A stretch of 25,123 nucleotides of DNA from a virus, in the IMG/VR virus record IMGVR_UViG_3300033149_003208, positions 1-25,123 of that record; one strand, written 5' to 3'. The notes below the pieces were generated by a model, which was given only the letters and a program-made list of their open reading frames with translations, was not told the origin of the DNA and ran no database searches. Made by a program: the position numbers and the translations under genes. Below are positions 15,217 through 23,559 of this stretch, piece by piece (within the stretch, counting starts at the first letter, position 1; every line of letters starts with the position of its first letter).

Positions 15217-15819
15217 ATGGCAGTAAGTAAATTATCAAATCTTGGTGAAATAACTTCTAATTTTTTACTTAATGATTTTACTGTATATATAATGAATACA
15301 TCTGCAACTGGAGGATATGCTAGTACCGATTGGGAAATTATTGGATATACTTCTCCAGAAAAAGGATTTACTCCGATTAATGAAAAATATACACGTGAAG
15401 ATAAAATTCCAAGAGTTCCAACTTATACGAAAACTATTCGAATAGGAGCAGAATTTACATTTGGGTTATCAAATCAAAATCCACATGTAGAAGCTATCTT
15501 AAAACAAGCAACTAAAATAGATCTAGGGTCCACAGGTACACAATTAAGTTATGGTACGGATCAAGCTACACAAGAATATAGGGCAATAAGATTTGTTGCA
15601 CAATTAGATTCAAAAGAATATTATGCTATTACAGTACCAAAAGCAGAATTAATGCAAGATGGAGAAAAAACTCTTGGAGGAGAATCTGAAGTCGTAACAC
15701 CTATTAAAGTAAAAGCATATTATAATCCTAGTGCAAATGCTACTGGGAATTTATATTATGAAAGTTATTGGGCTTCTAATATAAGCCCAACTGCAGATGT
15801 TCCACCCGGATATAGTTGA
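15217..15819 (+). CDS. Major tail (tube) protein
   Basis: This 200-aa protein starts directly after the previous stop with AAAGGAGGTGAG upstream, one of the strongest ribosome sites in the window. Its composition is richer in Gly, Ser, Thr and Ala than neighbouring genes and it is predicted beta-rich (FTVYIMN, GAEFTFGL, YRAIRFVAQLD, YYAITVPKAELMQDGEKTLGGESEVVTPIKVKA), with the A-E-L-x-x-D-G-x-x-x-L-G-G-E turn seen in tail tube proteins. It is followed by a terminator and then by the tail chaperone frameshift pair, which fixes its identity. The tail is long enough to need it, so the virion is probably a siphovirus. Confidence 0.87.
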   Translation: MAVSKLSNLGEITSNFLLNDFTVYIMNTSATGGYASTDWEIIGYTSPEKGFTPINEKYTREDKIPRVPTYTKTIRIGAEFTFGLSNQNPHVEAILKQATKIDLGSTGTQLSYGTDQATQEYRAIRFVAQLDSKEYYAITVPKAELMQDGEKTLGGESEVVTPIKVKAYYNPSANATGNLYYESYWASNISPTADVPPGYS

Positions 15820-15823
15820 GCAT

Positions 15824-15852
15824 ATGTAGGGGTTATCCCCCTACATGTTTTT
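15824..15852 (+). terminator. Intrinsic terminator after the major tail gene
   Basis: A perfect 9-bp stem ATGTAGGGG (15824-15832) with CCCCTACAT (15838-15846) and loop TTATC is followed by GTTTTT. The loop and the GTTTTTATT tail are the same as in the terminator after the capsid gene. The next gene starts 17 nt after the U tract and has no promoter of its own, so it relies on readthrough. Confidence 0.92.
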
Positions 15853-15868
15853 ATTTAAAGAGGTTATT

Positions 15869-16366
15869 ATGGATATTAAAAATATAGAAAAAAATGTTGA
15901 AACTACAGATGATTATATTTTATTAGGATTACCTTTACAGATAAAGAAATATGATAAAATAATAGAAATACGACAAGTAAATTGGTTTTATGAATGGGAA
16001 AAAATAGTTTATTGGTTTGCAATATTTTTTAAATATTATTATATGATTTGTGAAAAATCAAAATTACCAGATAAATTAAGCGATTTAGAGGAAATGAGAA
16101 ATAATATACGTACTATAATTGGAATAAATAGATTTGCTTTTAAAGCATTAAAAAAAATATGTGGATATGCTTATATATATGATAAGAAAAAAGATAAATT
16201 AAAAAAAAGAAATAAAATTTGGAAAAATATAAAATGGATGAAAAAGAAATTCACAATAGATGATTGGTGTGAAATATTTATTTATATGTATTTATATAAT
16301 ATAAAAGGCGTAAAAAAAAACTTGTACGAAGGGTGGCTTCTCGTTGGAAGTCCCCAGTCAAATTAG
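15869..16366 (+). CDS. Tail assembly chaperone, zero-frame product (gpG-like)
   Basis: The 165-aa product starts at ATG 15869 with AAAGAGG (15857-15863) upstream; an ATG at 15845 in frame lies inside the terminator tail and is unlikely. It is acidic then basic, with several tryptophan and tyrosine residues in amphipathic helices (VNWFYEWEKIVYWFAIFF, IWKNIKWMKKKFTIDDWCEIFIYMYLY). I recognise it by place, not by sequence: it lies between tail tube and tape measure and ends just past a slippery sequence, as gpG of lambda does. It would bind the tape measure during tail assembly. Confidence 0.82.
   Translation: MDIKNIEKNVETTDDYILLGLPLQIKKYDKIIEIRQVNWFYEWEKIVYWFAIFFKYYYMICEKSKLPDKLSDLEEMRNNIRTIIGINRFAFKALKKICGYAYIYDKKKDKLKKRNKIWKNIKWMKKKFTIDDWCEIFIYMYLYNIKGVKKNLYEGWLLVGSPQSN
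16315..16355 (+). promoter_or_regulatory. Programmed -1 ribosomal frameshift site
   Basis: A AAA AAC (16315-16321) has the right phase for -1 slippage: the zero-frame codons are AAA AAC, which re-pair as AAA AAA. It is the end of a run of nine A residues. Nine bases downstream lies a possible hairpin, with GGG (16331-16333) to CCC (16352-16354) outside and CTTC (16337-16340) to GAAG (16347-16350) inside. This short stretch is much G+C-richer than its surroundings. Transcriptional slippage on the A run is an alternative mechanism. Confidence 0.85.
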
Positions 16367-16536
16367 TACAAACTAAAGGAGATACAATATTGTTTTTAAA
16401 AAAAATTGGATTTAGTATGAATGAAATAAAACAATTAACAACTTTACAAGTTAATCTTTATATACAACGTTATAATGAACCTCTTTATAAAGAAGAAATT
16501 GATGAAGAAATAATAAAAGCAAAATCAAAGGAATAA
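16321..16536 (+). CDS. Tail assembly chaperone, frameshifted extension (gpT-like)
   Basis: This is the -1-frame part that follows the slippery heptamer. Translation enters at CTT 16321 and adds 71 residues, so the fused gpGT-like product would have about 222 residues. The extension has an N-terminal basic stretch (ASRWKSPVKLVQTKGDT) and helices SMNEIKQLTTLQVNLYIQRY and EEIDEEIIKAKSKE. A separate start (GTG 16333) without any ribosome site could give a 67-aa protein but is less likely. The stop is 2 nt before the tape measure start, as expected for the T part. Confidence 0.83.
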   Translation, partial: LVRRVASRWKSPVKLVQTKGDTILFLKKIGFSMNEIKQLTTLQVNLYIQRYNEPLYKEEIDEEIIKAKSKE

Positions 16537-16538
16537 AT

Positions 16539-18329
16539 ATGGCTACAGATATAAAAGATTTAATTATTAGATTAAGTCTTGAAAATGATCAACTAAAAAA
16601 AGAGCTTAAAAAAACTAGAGATGAAACTTCTAAAACACAAAAAAAGTTTACATCTTTAAAAGATGCAATAAAAAAACATTGGTTAAAAGTAACTGCTATA
16701 ATTGCAGGAGCTGGATTAACAATAAAAAAAGCTTTTGATTTTGTAAGTGAATTTACAGAATTTGAACAAGCTACAATAGCAATGGAAAAACAATTTGGTA
16801 AAAGTGCTGATGAAATAATTAGAAAATTAAGAGAAGTAAGTGATGGTACTATAAGTAATAAAGATTTAGTGCTTGCTGCCAATAGAGCAATGGCATTAGG
16901 AGTTACCACAAATCTTGATCAAATGGCAAAATTATTAGAAATAGCAAGAGTACGTGCTAGATCTATGGGAATAGATACAACACAAGCATTTGATGATATA
17001 GTAACTGGTATAGGTAGACAATCGCCATTGATCCTTGATAATTTAGGAATAATAACAAAAGGATGGGCAGATGAAGCAGAAGCTGCTAATACTGCATATG
17101 ATAAACAATTTATATTAAATAAAGTAATAGAAGATGGACAAAAAATATTAAATGATACTGGAGAAGTTACTTTAACAAATGCTGAACGATTACAAAAATT
17201 TTCATCTAGTATTGATAATTTAAAAGTAACATTAGGAGAAAAACTTGCACCTGTATTATTAAGTGTAACTGATAAATTTAGTAACTTTTTAAGTGGAAGT
17301 GCAATTGAAAAATTATCTACAAAGTTTGCTTTTTTTGTAAGAGATGTCTCTTTTGGATTAAAAATAATTGCGAATAAATTTGAAACATGGGTAATGAAAA
17401 TAAAATTTGTAGCTCAAGCATTACAGTTTTTAAGAGAATCAAATAAAAGTGAATGGGGACTAGTTATAAAAGATTTAAAAGCTAATTTGAAAGGAGTTGA
17501 TACATATGCAAAAATAATGCGTGAGAATGTAATACAAGAATATTATAAAGTTACAGATGAAATTATTAATGGGAATTCAAATGTAGTTGATAGTCATAGA
17601 AAAATGCAAGAATCAATAGTAACAGATGCAAGTGAATATACACAATTAAGAGAACAATTAGAAAAAAATCATTTAAAAGAAATTAAAGATTTAAAATTAA
17701 AAGCATTAAAATTTAATTTAATAACAGAAAAAGAATTAACAAAAATAGAAGAAAGAGAATTAAGAACACGAGTAAAAAATTATGAAAAATTTGAAGGATT
17801 TAAGAAAAAAATAAGTGATACTTTTGTTAAAGGATTTATGGGTGGATTAGAAGATATGAGTTCTAGTTCACATACTGTTTTTGTATCAATCATTAGAAGT
17901 TTTATAGATATGTTAGCTGGACAATTAGCAGCATGGGCAGCAACAGAATTAGCTTTATCTTTTACACCGCCACCAGTTGGAGGACCACAACATGCAAGTG
18001 GTGCTGCTGCTTTATTAGCTGCTGCTGGAACAGTAAAAGTTCTAGGTAATGAAGCAGTAAAATATATAGAAAGTCATCCTGTTAAATTATTAGCAGAAGG
18101 TGGTCGTTTAAATGCTGGAGAAGTTGCAATTGTAGGAGAAAAAGGCCCAGAGATTTTTAAACCTGATGTGTCTGGTACGATAATACCAAATCATCAAATT
18201 ACTAATAATACTAAAATTTTACCTTCTGTTACAATTAATGTACAAACTGAAAGAGGAGAAGAAGTAGTTGAAGTTTTAAATGATTATTTTAAACAATTTG
18301 GAACATCACAAAGAGGATTAAGTTTATAA
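16539..18329 (+). CDS. Tape measure protein
   Basis: The 596-aa protein starts with a helical part (LIIRLSLENDQLKKELKKT), then a hydrophobic stretch around 49-68 (KVTAIIAGAGLTIKKAFDF), a long charged coiled region, another hydrophobic segment around 445-470 (SIIRSFIDMLAGQLAAWAATE) and a C-terminal domain with LAEGGRLNAGEVAIVGEKGPEIF, a signature often found at tape measure ends. At about 1.5 angstrom per residue a tail of roughly 90 nm is predicted, which is short. It may aid DNA passage by inserting the hydrophobic parts in the host membrane. AAAGGA at 16527-16532 gives the ribosome site. Confidence 0.94.
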   Translation: MATDIKDLIIRLSLENDQLKKELKKTRDETSKTQKKFTSLKDAIKKHWLKVTAIIAGAGLTIKKAFDFVSEFTEFEQATIAMEKQFGKSADEIIRKLREVSDGTISNKDLVLAANRAMALGVTTNLDQMAKLLEIARVRARSMGIDTTQAFDDIVTGIGRQSPLILDNLGIITKGWADEAEAANTAYDKQFILNKVIEDGQKILNDTGEVTLTNAERLQKFSSSIDNLKVTLGEKLAPVLLSVTDKFSNFLSGSAIEKLSTKFAFFVRDVSFGLKIIANKFETWVMKIKFVAQALQFLRESNKSEWGLVIKDLKANLKGVDTYAKIMRENVIQEYYKVTDEIINGNSNVVDSHRKMQESIVTDASEYTQLREQLEKNHLKEIKDLKLKALKFNLITEKELTKIEERELRTRVKNYEKFEGFKKKISDTFVKGFMGGLEDMSSSSHTVFVSIIRSFIDMLAGQLAAWAATELALSFTPPPVGGPQHASGAAALLAAAGTVKVLGNEAVKYIESHPVKLLAEGGRLNAGEVAIVGEKGPEIFKPDVSGTIIPNHQITNNTKILPSVTINVQTERGEEVVEVLNDYFKQFGTSQRGLSL

Positions 18330-18709
18330 TGGCAGAATTTATAATAAGAACAAGTGATAATGTATATTCTTATAATTCTTTAGAAAGTGAAGAATGTAAG
18401 ACAGTTAATGTTACTTTTGAAATAGAAAATAATAATGTTAAAAGTGATACTCAAGGATTTTTAAGAAAAGTACAAATAGGAGAAAAAAGAATAAAAGCTG
18501 TAGTAACATTAGTTGATTCAAAAGTTAGGATAGAAAACAATTTATATCCTATGCTGACTTATGCTGATGATGTAGTATGTACATTTGATAGAAATATACC
18601 TCTTAGATATTCTAATAGTGGAATATTTGTAATTGAAGATATAAAAATACTTCAGGAATTGCCGGATGAAGTGCATGAAATAAGTATAGAATTAACGGAG
18701 GTAATTTGA
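18329..18709 (+). CDS. Tail protein, probable distal-tail component
   Basis: This 126-aa beta-rich protein starts in a TAATG overlap with the tape measure and ends inside the next start. Strands such as FIIRTSDNVYSY, TVNVTFEIENN, KRIKAVVTLVDSKVRIENN and HEISIELTEVI suggest a small tail-tip subunit. I do not recognise a named family; position after the tape measure points to a distal tail (Dit-like) or hub-adaptor role. Confidence 0.72.
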   Translation: MAEFIIRTSDNVYSYNSLESEECKTVNVTFEIENNNVKSDTQGFLRKVQIGEKRIKAVVTLVDSKVRIENNLYPMLTYADDVVCTFDRNIPLRYSNSGIFVIEDIKILQELPDEVHEISIELTEVI

Positions 18710-20292
18710 AAACAGATCTCACTAATACGATAAGTGAACTTATACAATATGATTATGCAGGTGGGGCCGTAAGTAAACCTATAATAAAAACAGAATATTA
18801 TTCTGATACACAAAGTACATGGAAAGAATTTGATAATGATATAGAAAAGAGACAAATAGAATTAAGTATAGAAAATAGAAGATATTTAGATTATTCTTTT
18901 TTACCACCTTCAAAAAAATTAAAACTAACATTAAATAATTTTTATCAAGTTTATTCTACCGGTAGTGGTAATTCTAAAGCTAATATTTTAAAAAAAAATC
19001 TTTTAATAAGATGTTGGTCTGGATATGAAAGTTTTAGTATAGATTCAAATATTGCTAGATATGGTAGTGCAATATATGGTAGTAGTGTATATTCTACTGC
19101 TGGATCTTATACTCAATATCTTTTTAAGCAAGGAGTATTTATTATAGATGATCCTGTTTTTAGAGATACAAAAATAGAAATTACAGGTAGAGATTATTTA
19201 AGAAGAGCTTTAGAGACAGAAATAAATTTACCTCAATTAAATAGTATTAATGTAGCAAATGTTATAACAAAAATATTAGATAGATGTAATATTCCTTATG
19301 ATACTTCAACATGGGATGTAACATCAACAACAATTACTGTTAATTCTACATTAGCAGAAAATTTAAATAATATAAGTGGTTGGAAAGCGTTAAATTATAC
19401 TATGGATTGTTTAAATGCTGGGGATGATGATTGGGTATTTAGATTTAATGAAGATGGTAATCCTGAATTAAAAAAATTGACAACAGATATTGAAGCCGAT
19501 TGGACTATTCATTATAAATATAATATTGAATCTATTTCAAAAGGGCTTGATTCTTTAAAACAATTACAACGTGTAACAATAATGAATAAAAATATAATCG
19601 TAGATACTGAAAGTACTCTTAAAGAAATTTCTGGGACTGCAAGTGCAAGTTTACATGTTACTTATGCAACTGCATTATATGTTAGATATGAAGATGATCT
19701 AAATGCTATTATTTCAGAATATGATCGAGGAAATACAGGAATTACATTTACTATGAATTCAGGTGTAAATTATAATATTAAAATTTTTGGATGTGCTTTA
19801 AAAAATACTTTATCAGATGAAATATTTGAAGAATTTGGTAATAGTGATAATATAAAAAATAAACATGGTAGTACATGGAAATTAGTAAATCCTATGATGG
19901 ATTCTACAAAAGCGAAAGAATTTGCAAAATATATAATTAATAAAAATGCAAATCCTGAAAAAAGAATAGAACTTATTATGAATATAAATCCTTTAATTGA
20001 ATTACAAGATAATTTAATGGTTTTTGATAAATATACATATACAGATGATATCTATGGATTAGTATCTATTGTAGAATTGTGGACAAATCCTGCTTTAAAA
20101 CAAAAATTAGTTCTAAAAGACAGAGGGTTTAATTTAGGAAATTTTGTTTGGGATAGAAATGGATTAATAAGTGGAATAAATGATCTTAAATATGATAAAG
20201 GATTTGTATTTGATCAAGATTTACCTATAAATGCAACTAGTGATGCAAGTGATTATTCTAATACAAAAGAATTAGCATTTAGGAGTGTATAA
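18706..20292 (+). CDS. Tail-tip/baseplate hub-like protein
   Basis: The 528-aa protein begins at TTG 18706, chosen because GGAGG (18698-18702) is the best site and TTGA overlaps the previous stop. A segment ITGRDYLRRALETE (about 162-175) preceded by FIIDDPVFRDTKIE is characteristic of hub-like proteins (Mu gp44/T4 gp27 family I-x-G-x-D motif), followed by an N-V-I-T-K-I-L helix, and later a region with D-D-N-x-M-V-F-like strands near 429-436. It lies between the small tail protein and the fibres. Its function is to close the tail tube and carry the fibres; no protease or peptidoglycan hydrolase domain is visible. Confidence 0.72.
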   Translation: MKTDLTNTISELIQYDYAGGAVSKPIIKTEYYSDTQSTWKEFDNDIEKRQIELSIENRRYLDYSFLPPSKKLKLTLNNFYQVYSTGSGNSKANILKKNLLIRCWSGYESFSIDSNIARYGSAIYGSSVYSTAGSYTQYLFKQGVFIIDDPVFRDTKIEITGRDYLRRALETEINLPQLNSINVANVITKILDRCNIPYDTSTWDVTSTTITVNSTLAENLNNISGWKALNYTMDCLNAGDDDWVFRFNEDGNPELKKLTTDIEADWTIHYKYNIESISKGLDSLKQLQRVTIMNKNIIVDTESTLKEISGTASASLHVTYATALYVRYEDDLNAIISEYDRGNTGITFTMNSGVNYNIKIFGCALKNTLSDEIFEEFGNSDNIKNKHGSTWKLVNPMMDSTKAKEFAKYIINKNANPEKRIELIMNINPLIELQDNLMVFDKYTYTDDIYGLVSIVELWTNPALKQKLVLKDRGFNLGNFVWDRNGLISGINDLKYDKGFVFDQDLPINATSDASDYSNTKELAFRSV

Positions 20293-21680
20293 TGAGTCAA
20301 GATTTAAATTTAAATAGAATAACATATCAATCGAATTTAAGAAGTAAACCTATTCGAGAAAATTTTATTGATATAGAAAATAATTTTAATGCTTTACGAT
20401 CTGAAGTATATGCAAGTATATCAAGCACAGCAAGTGAAGTAACTTCGGCGAGAGATAATTTTTCTAATTTAAGTGATAATATTCATATTAGAAAAGTTAG
20501 AGAAAATGATTTTGAAAGTTATAGTTATTGTACTGCTACTTCTCCAGCTAGTATGAAAGTTAGAGTTTTAGCTGGATCTGGGATAATAAATGGAATAGGT
20601 GTAAGTTGGAATAGTGCTACAAGTGCAACATTGTCAAATCCATCTTCCGGACAACATAGATTAGATCTTGTAGTTGTAAATACAGATAATTCTGTTAGTA
20701 TTGTAGCAGGGACACCTACTGCAACTAGTAATGATCCAGCATGGCCAAGTATTGCAACAACACAAGAGCAATTAGCAGCAATTTATCTTACAGCTGGAAC
20801 ATCTGGATTAATTAAAGATGCAAATATATTTAATGTTTTACCAAGTAATGATTATTCTGATTATTTTATTGCTACAGCTACAACATTGAATCAAGGTAGA
20901 TATGTTTTTAATAATTTAGTAATAAATAATAATATAACTATAGATTGTACAAGTACAACTGGATTTGCAAATTTACAAGCAAAAAATATAATAATAGAAT
21001 GTTTAGGGAATTATTATTATAATAATTTTTCAATGACAACAGTTTCTCCACATGATATAGAAAATTCTTGTGAAGATGGTACAGATGGTGGTAGTTTAAG
21101 TGGAGGTGGAGGAGGTGCTTCTTTTGTAGCATCTGGCGGAGATGGAGGTGGAACTTATGGAGGAGCAGGTGGTCAAAAAGGATTTGATACTAATGCTACT
21201 TATAGAAATGCAATAAATTTAGCATCTGGGAAACCGGGTAAAGGTGGAAGTGTTACAAATGAACAAAAAGAAAGAAAACCATTTATACTTATATATGGAT
21301 ATAATATAACAAGTTTGGGAGATATAAATTTAAAAGGAGTTGATGGTGTAGAAGTTGGTGGTACATCAAATGGTGGTGGTGCAGGAGGAACGTTGATAAT
21401 GATAGCAAAAAAACATATGAGATTAGGAGGATTTATAAAATGTGATGGTGGAGATGGTGGTATATCAAATGGTGGTGGTGGTGGTGGTGGATTAGTAATT
21501 TTAAGATATAAAACAATTACTTCAGGTGCAGTAATTACTGTTTATGGAGGAAATGCTGGAGGAGGTGGAGCAAAAGCAGGACAAAATGGAGTAATTGATC
21601 AAGCAAGTTATAATGATATTAATTCTGATTTATTAAATAATATTTTCCCGCTTAATATTTTAGGAATAGATCTAGAATAA
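20292..21680 (+). CDS. Glycine-rich tail fibre or adhesin
   Basis: This 462-aa protein starts in a TAATG overlap. Residues 1-60 are helical and may bind the tail (PIRENFIDIENNFNALRSEV at 20-39). Residues 65-185 are a beta domain (KVRVLAGSGIINGIGVSW, HRLDLVVVN) common in phage fibre N-terminal parts. Residues about 262-430 are glycine-rich, in blocks such as GGSLSGGGGGASF, GGDGGGTYGGAGG and NGGGGGGGLVI, separated by strands that could stack as polyglycine II or beta-solenoid. In known phage adhesins such regions carry receptor-binding loops. No enzymatic motif is seen. Confidence 0.8.
   Translation: MSQDLNLNRITYQSNLRSKPIRENFIDIENNFNALRSEVYASISSTASEVTSARDNFSNLSDNIHIRKVRENDFESYSYCTATSPASMKVRVLAGSGIINGIGVSWNSATSATLSNPSSGQHRLDLVVVNTDNSVSIVAGTPTATSNDPAWPSIATTQEQLAAIYLTAGTSGLIKDANIFNVLPSNDYSDYFIATATTLNQGRYVFNNLVINNNITIDCTSTTGFANLQAKNIIIECLGNYYYNNFSMTTVSPHDIENSCEDGTDGGSLSGGGGGASFVASGGDGGGTYGGAGGQKGFDTNATYRNAINLASGKPGKGGSVTNEQKERKPFILIYGYNITSLGDINLKGVDGVEVGGTSNGGGAGGTLIMIAKKHMRLGGFIKCDGGDGGISNGGGGGGGLVILRYKTITSGAVITVYGGNAGGGGAKAGQNGVIDQASYNDINSDLLNNIFPLNILGIDLE
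21471..21490 (+). repeat. (GGT) microsatellite in the glycine-rich fibre
   Basis: Six in-frame GGT codons (residues 394-399) are followed by GGA, one of several GGT/GGA-rich blocks in this gene. An in-frame trinucleotide run like this can gain or lose units by polymerase slippage without breaking the frame, which would vary the length of a glycine segment in a probable adhesin. Confidence 0.85.
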
Positions 21681-21690
21681 GGAGATAAAA

Positions 21691-22779
21691 ATGAGTTATG
21701 GAACTGTTTCGGCTAATACCGGTGAAATAATAAAAGCTAGTACAATAAATCAAATACAATCAAATTTTGATGCATTTTTAAATGATGGGTTAAGTTCATT
21801 ATATCAAAATTTTATTCTAAATCCTTGTGGAGAAATAAATCAATATGAAATAACCGAGTTTAATTCTAGCTCTAAAATAAAAAATGATGATGACACATAT
21901 ACTTTAGATATGTGGAATTTAATAAGTAGTGGGAATAATGTTTTAAAAGTATCTTATGATAGTACAGAAAATGCAATAAAATTAGAAGTTAATAATGCCT
22001 TAGAAAGAGGTGGTATAGTACAATTTATAGAAAATAAACATGCTAAATATTTAAAAAATGAAACTGTAAGAGTTATGGCAAAAGTTAAAAGTTCTGGGAT
22101 ATCTGCAATTAGGATGGCAGTATTGAGTTGGATTGGATCCGCTGATAGCATAACTACTGATGTTGTAAATACATGGGGAACTTTACCAAGTTGGAGTTCA
22201 AATTGGGTTGCTGAAAATACTGCTAGTGATTTATCTATAAATAGCACATGGGCAACTGTAAGTATAGAAAATATAAATATAGATACAACAAATATGAATA
22301 ATTTAGCTTTAATAATTTGGATACCTTATAAAGAAAGTGTAAGTGATATTCTTTATTTAAAAAATATTATGCTTTCAAAAGGGTCTATTCCTAAACAATA
22401 TATTCCACGATCATATGAACAAGAATTATCTCTATGTAAAAGATATTTTCAAAGATATGCTGCGGGTTCTCCAGATGATGATCTCGTTTATGAAACTGGT
22501 ATAGTGGCAGATCCAAATGGAAATGTTATTTTTAGTTTTTATCTTCCAATTGAAATGAGAATTACACCTACTTTCGGATGGTCAGGTGGAACATCGTTGA
22601 GGCTTACTGGACAAGCAAATGTTAATATAGATAGTCTTACAGCAGGATCAAATTTAAGTAATGAAAAATTAGTTGGTATGGTTGCACATGCTGCAACTAC
22701 AGTAACACAAGGAGATAGTTATTATTTACAAGCAAATAATAGTGCTAGTGCATATATAGAATTTGATGCGAGGTTATAA
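21691..22779 (+). CDS. Tail fibre/receptor-binding protein
   Basis: The 362-aa protein has a short N-terminal element (EIIKASTINQIQSNFDAFL) like that of the preceding fibre, a central carbohydrate-binding-module-like beta sandwich (about 40-230: DMWNLIS, ALERGGIVQFIEN, ETVRVMAKVKSSG, WATVSIENINID, YLKNIMLSKG) and a C-terminal domain introduced by QELSLCKRYFQRY, a segment seen in many phage fibre tips. The mixture is typical of proteins that bind cell-surface sugars. AAGGAG at 21679-21684 is the ribosome site, and the stop overlaps the next start as TAATG. Confidence 0.82.
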   Translation: MSYGTVSANTGEIIKASTINQIQSNFDAFLNDGLSSLYQNFILNPCGEINQYEITEFNSSSKIKNDDDTYTLDMWNLISSGNNVLKVSYDSTENAIKLEVNNALERGGIVQFIENKHAKYLKNETVRVMAKVKSSGISAIRMAVLSWIGSADSITTDVVNTWGTLPSWSSNWVAENTASDLSINSTWATVSIENINIDTTNMNNLALIIWIPYKESVSDILYLKNIMLSKGSIPKQYIPRSYEQELSLCKRYFQRYAAGSPDDDLVYETGIVADPNGNVIFSFYLPIEMRITPTFGWSGGTSLRLTGQANVNIDSLTAGSNLSNEKLVGMVAHAATTVTQGDSYYLQANNSASAYIEFDARL

Positions 22780-23177
22780 TGAAATATAAAAAATTAATTA
22801 AAATAAATAGTAAAAATGAAATAATAGATTATAAATTACATACACAATTAGGCAATACAGTTGGATATATAGAAATTGGAGAAACGAATAATAAACATGA
22901 AATATTAGATATATTTGATAACAACTTAAATTATAAATATAAATATGAAAATGAAGAAATAATTAAAAAAACTGAAGTTGAATTAGAAAATGAAAAAAAA
23001 ATAAAAGAAGCTTATAGTGAATTATTACGAACTGACAAAAAAATACCACGTGTAGTTGAAGATATATATGATGTTCTAACTTCTACACAGAAATCAAATT
23101 TACCACAAATTACAATTGATAAAATAAATGATAAAAAAATTAAAAGGCAAAACTATTTAAAATTATTAAAAGGATGA
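22779..23177 (+). CDS. Hypothetical protein after the tail fibre (possible fibre accessory)
   Basis: The 132-aa protein has a beta-rich N-terminal half (YKKLIKINSKNEIIDYKL, GYIEIGETNNKHEILDIF), a lysine/glutamate-rich linker, and a helical end (RVVEDIYDVLTSTQ, KRQNYLKLLKG). The layout resembles small proteins encoded next to fibres that act as fibre assembly chaperones or tip partners, but I do not recognise the family. It overlaps the fibre stop by one base (TAATG), so it is translated with it. Confidence 0.7.
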   Translation: MKYKKLIKINSKNEIIDYKLHTQLGNTVGYIEIGETNNKHEILDIFDNNLNYKYKYENEEIIKKTEVELENEKKIKEAYSELLRTDKKIPRVVEDIYDVLTSTQKSNLPQITIDKINDKKIKRQNYLKLLKG

Positions 23178-23181
23178 GGCT

Positions 23182-23367
23182 ATGAACGGTGAACCTAAAA
23201 CTGTTAGAGAACTTTATTTTTATGTACGTGAGAAATTAGAGAACATTCAAAAAGAAATTATTACCTTGAAAGATCGTCCAGATGATATAGGGAAATGGCT
23301 AGTTAGAGCGGCAGTGTTAGGGACATTGGTCTTACAGGCTATTTTATTGGCAAAAAGTTGGAAATAG
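23182..23367 (+). CDS. Single-TM holin-like protein (XhlA-like)
   Basis: This 61-aa protein has an amphipathic N-terminal half (TVRELYFYVREKLENIQKEIITLKD) and one C-terminal transmembrane helix (about 39-57, WLVRAAVLGTLVLQAILLA) followed by a short KSWK end. The same plan is seen in the XhlA/hemolysin-type lysis proteins of Gram-positive phages. AAAAGGATGAGG upstream gives the ribosome site. Being the first gene of the lysis block, it is likely to help form the membrane hole or anchor it. Confidence 0.72.
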   Translation: MNGEPKTVRELYFYVREKLENIQKEIITLKDRPDDIGKWLVRAAVLGTLVLQAILLAKSWK

Positions 23368-23376
23368 GAGGTAAAA

Positions 23377-23559
23377 ATGAATACAATAGAAGTAAAAAAG
23401 GATAGTTTAAATGTAAAGGTAGGTGACAAGCAAATAGTTGCAACTGGTTATGTAGTATGGTTACTTATTATTTGTATAACGATAATAACTTGTATGTATT
23501 TAAATTTAAAATTTGGTATTGTGAAAAAAATTAAAGCAAGGAGAAAAAATAAGAAATGA
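23377..23559 (+). CDS. Second single-TM protein of the lysis block (possible holin)
   Basis: This 60-aa protein has a polar N-terminus (NTIEVKKDSLNVKVGDKQ), a transmembrane helix around 26-44 (YVVWLLIICITIITCMYLNL) and a very basic C-terminus (KKIKARRKNKK), so it is probably inserted with the basic tail in the cytoplasm. GGAGG (23367-23371) is a strong ribosome site. The ATGA overlap with the lipase gene couples the two. It could be the holin or an antiholin partner of the previous protein. Confidence 0.7.
   Translation: MNTIEVKKDSLNVKVGDKQIVATGYVVWLLIICITIITCMYLNLKFGIVKKIKARRKNKK

Noticed and set aside
15845-15868. Upstream ATG that would lengthen the tail chaperone by 8 residues.
   Set aside because: It lies within the terminator stem and U tract and has no ribosome site, while ATG 15869 follows AAAGAGG at proper spacing.
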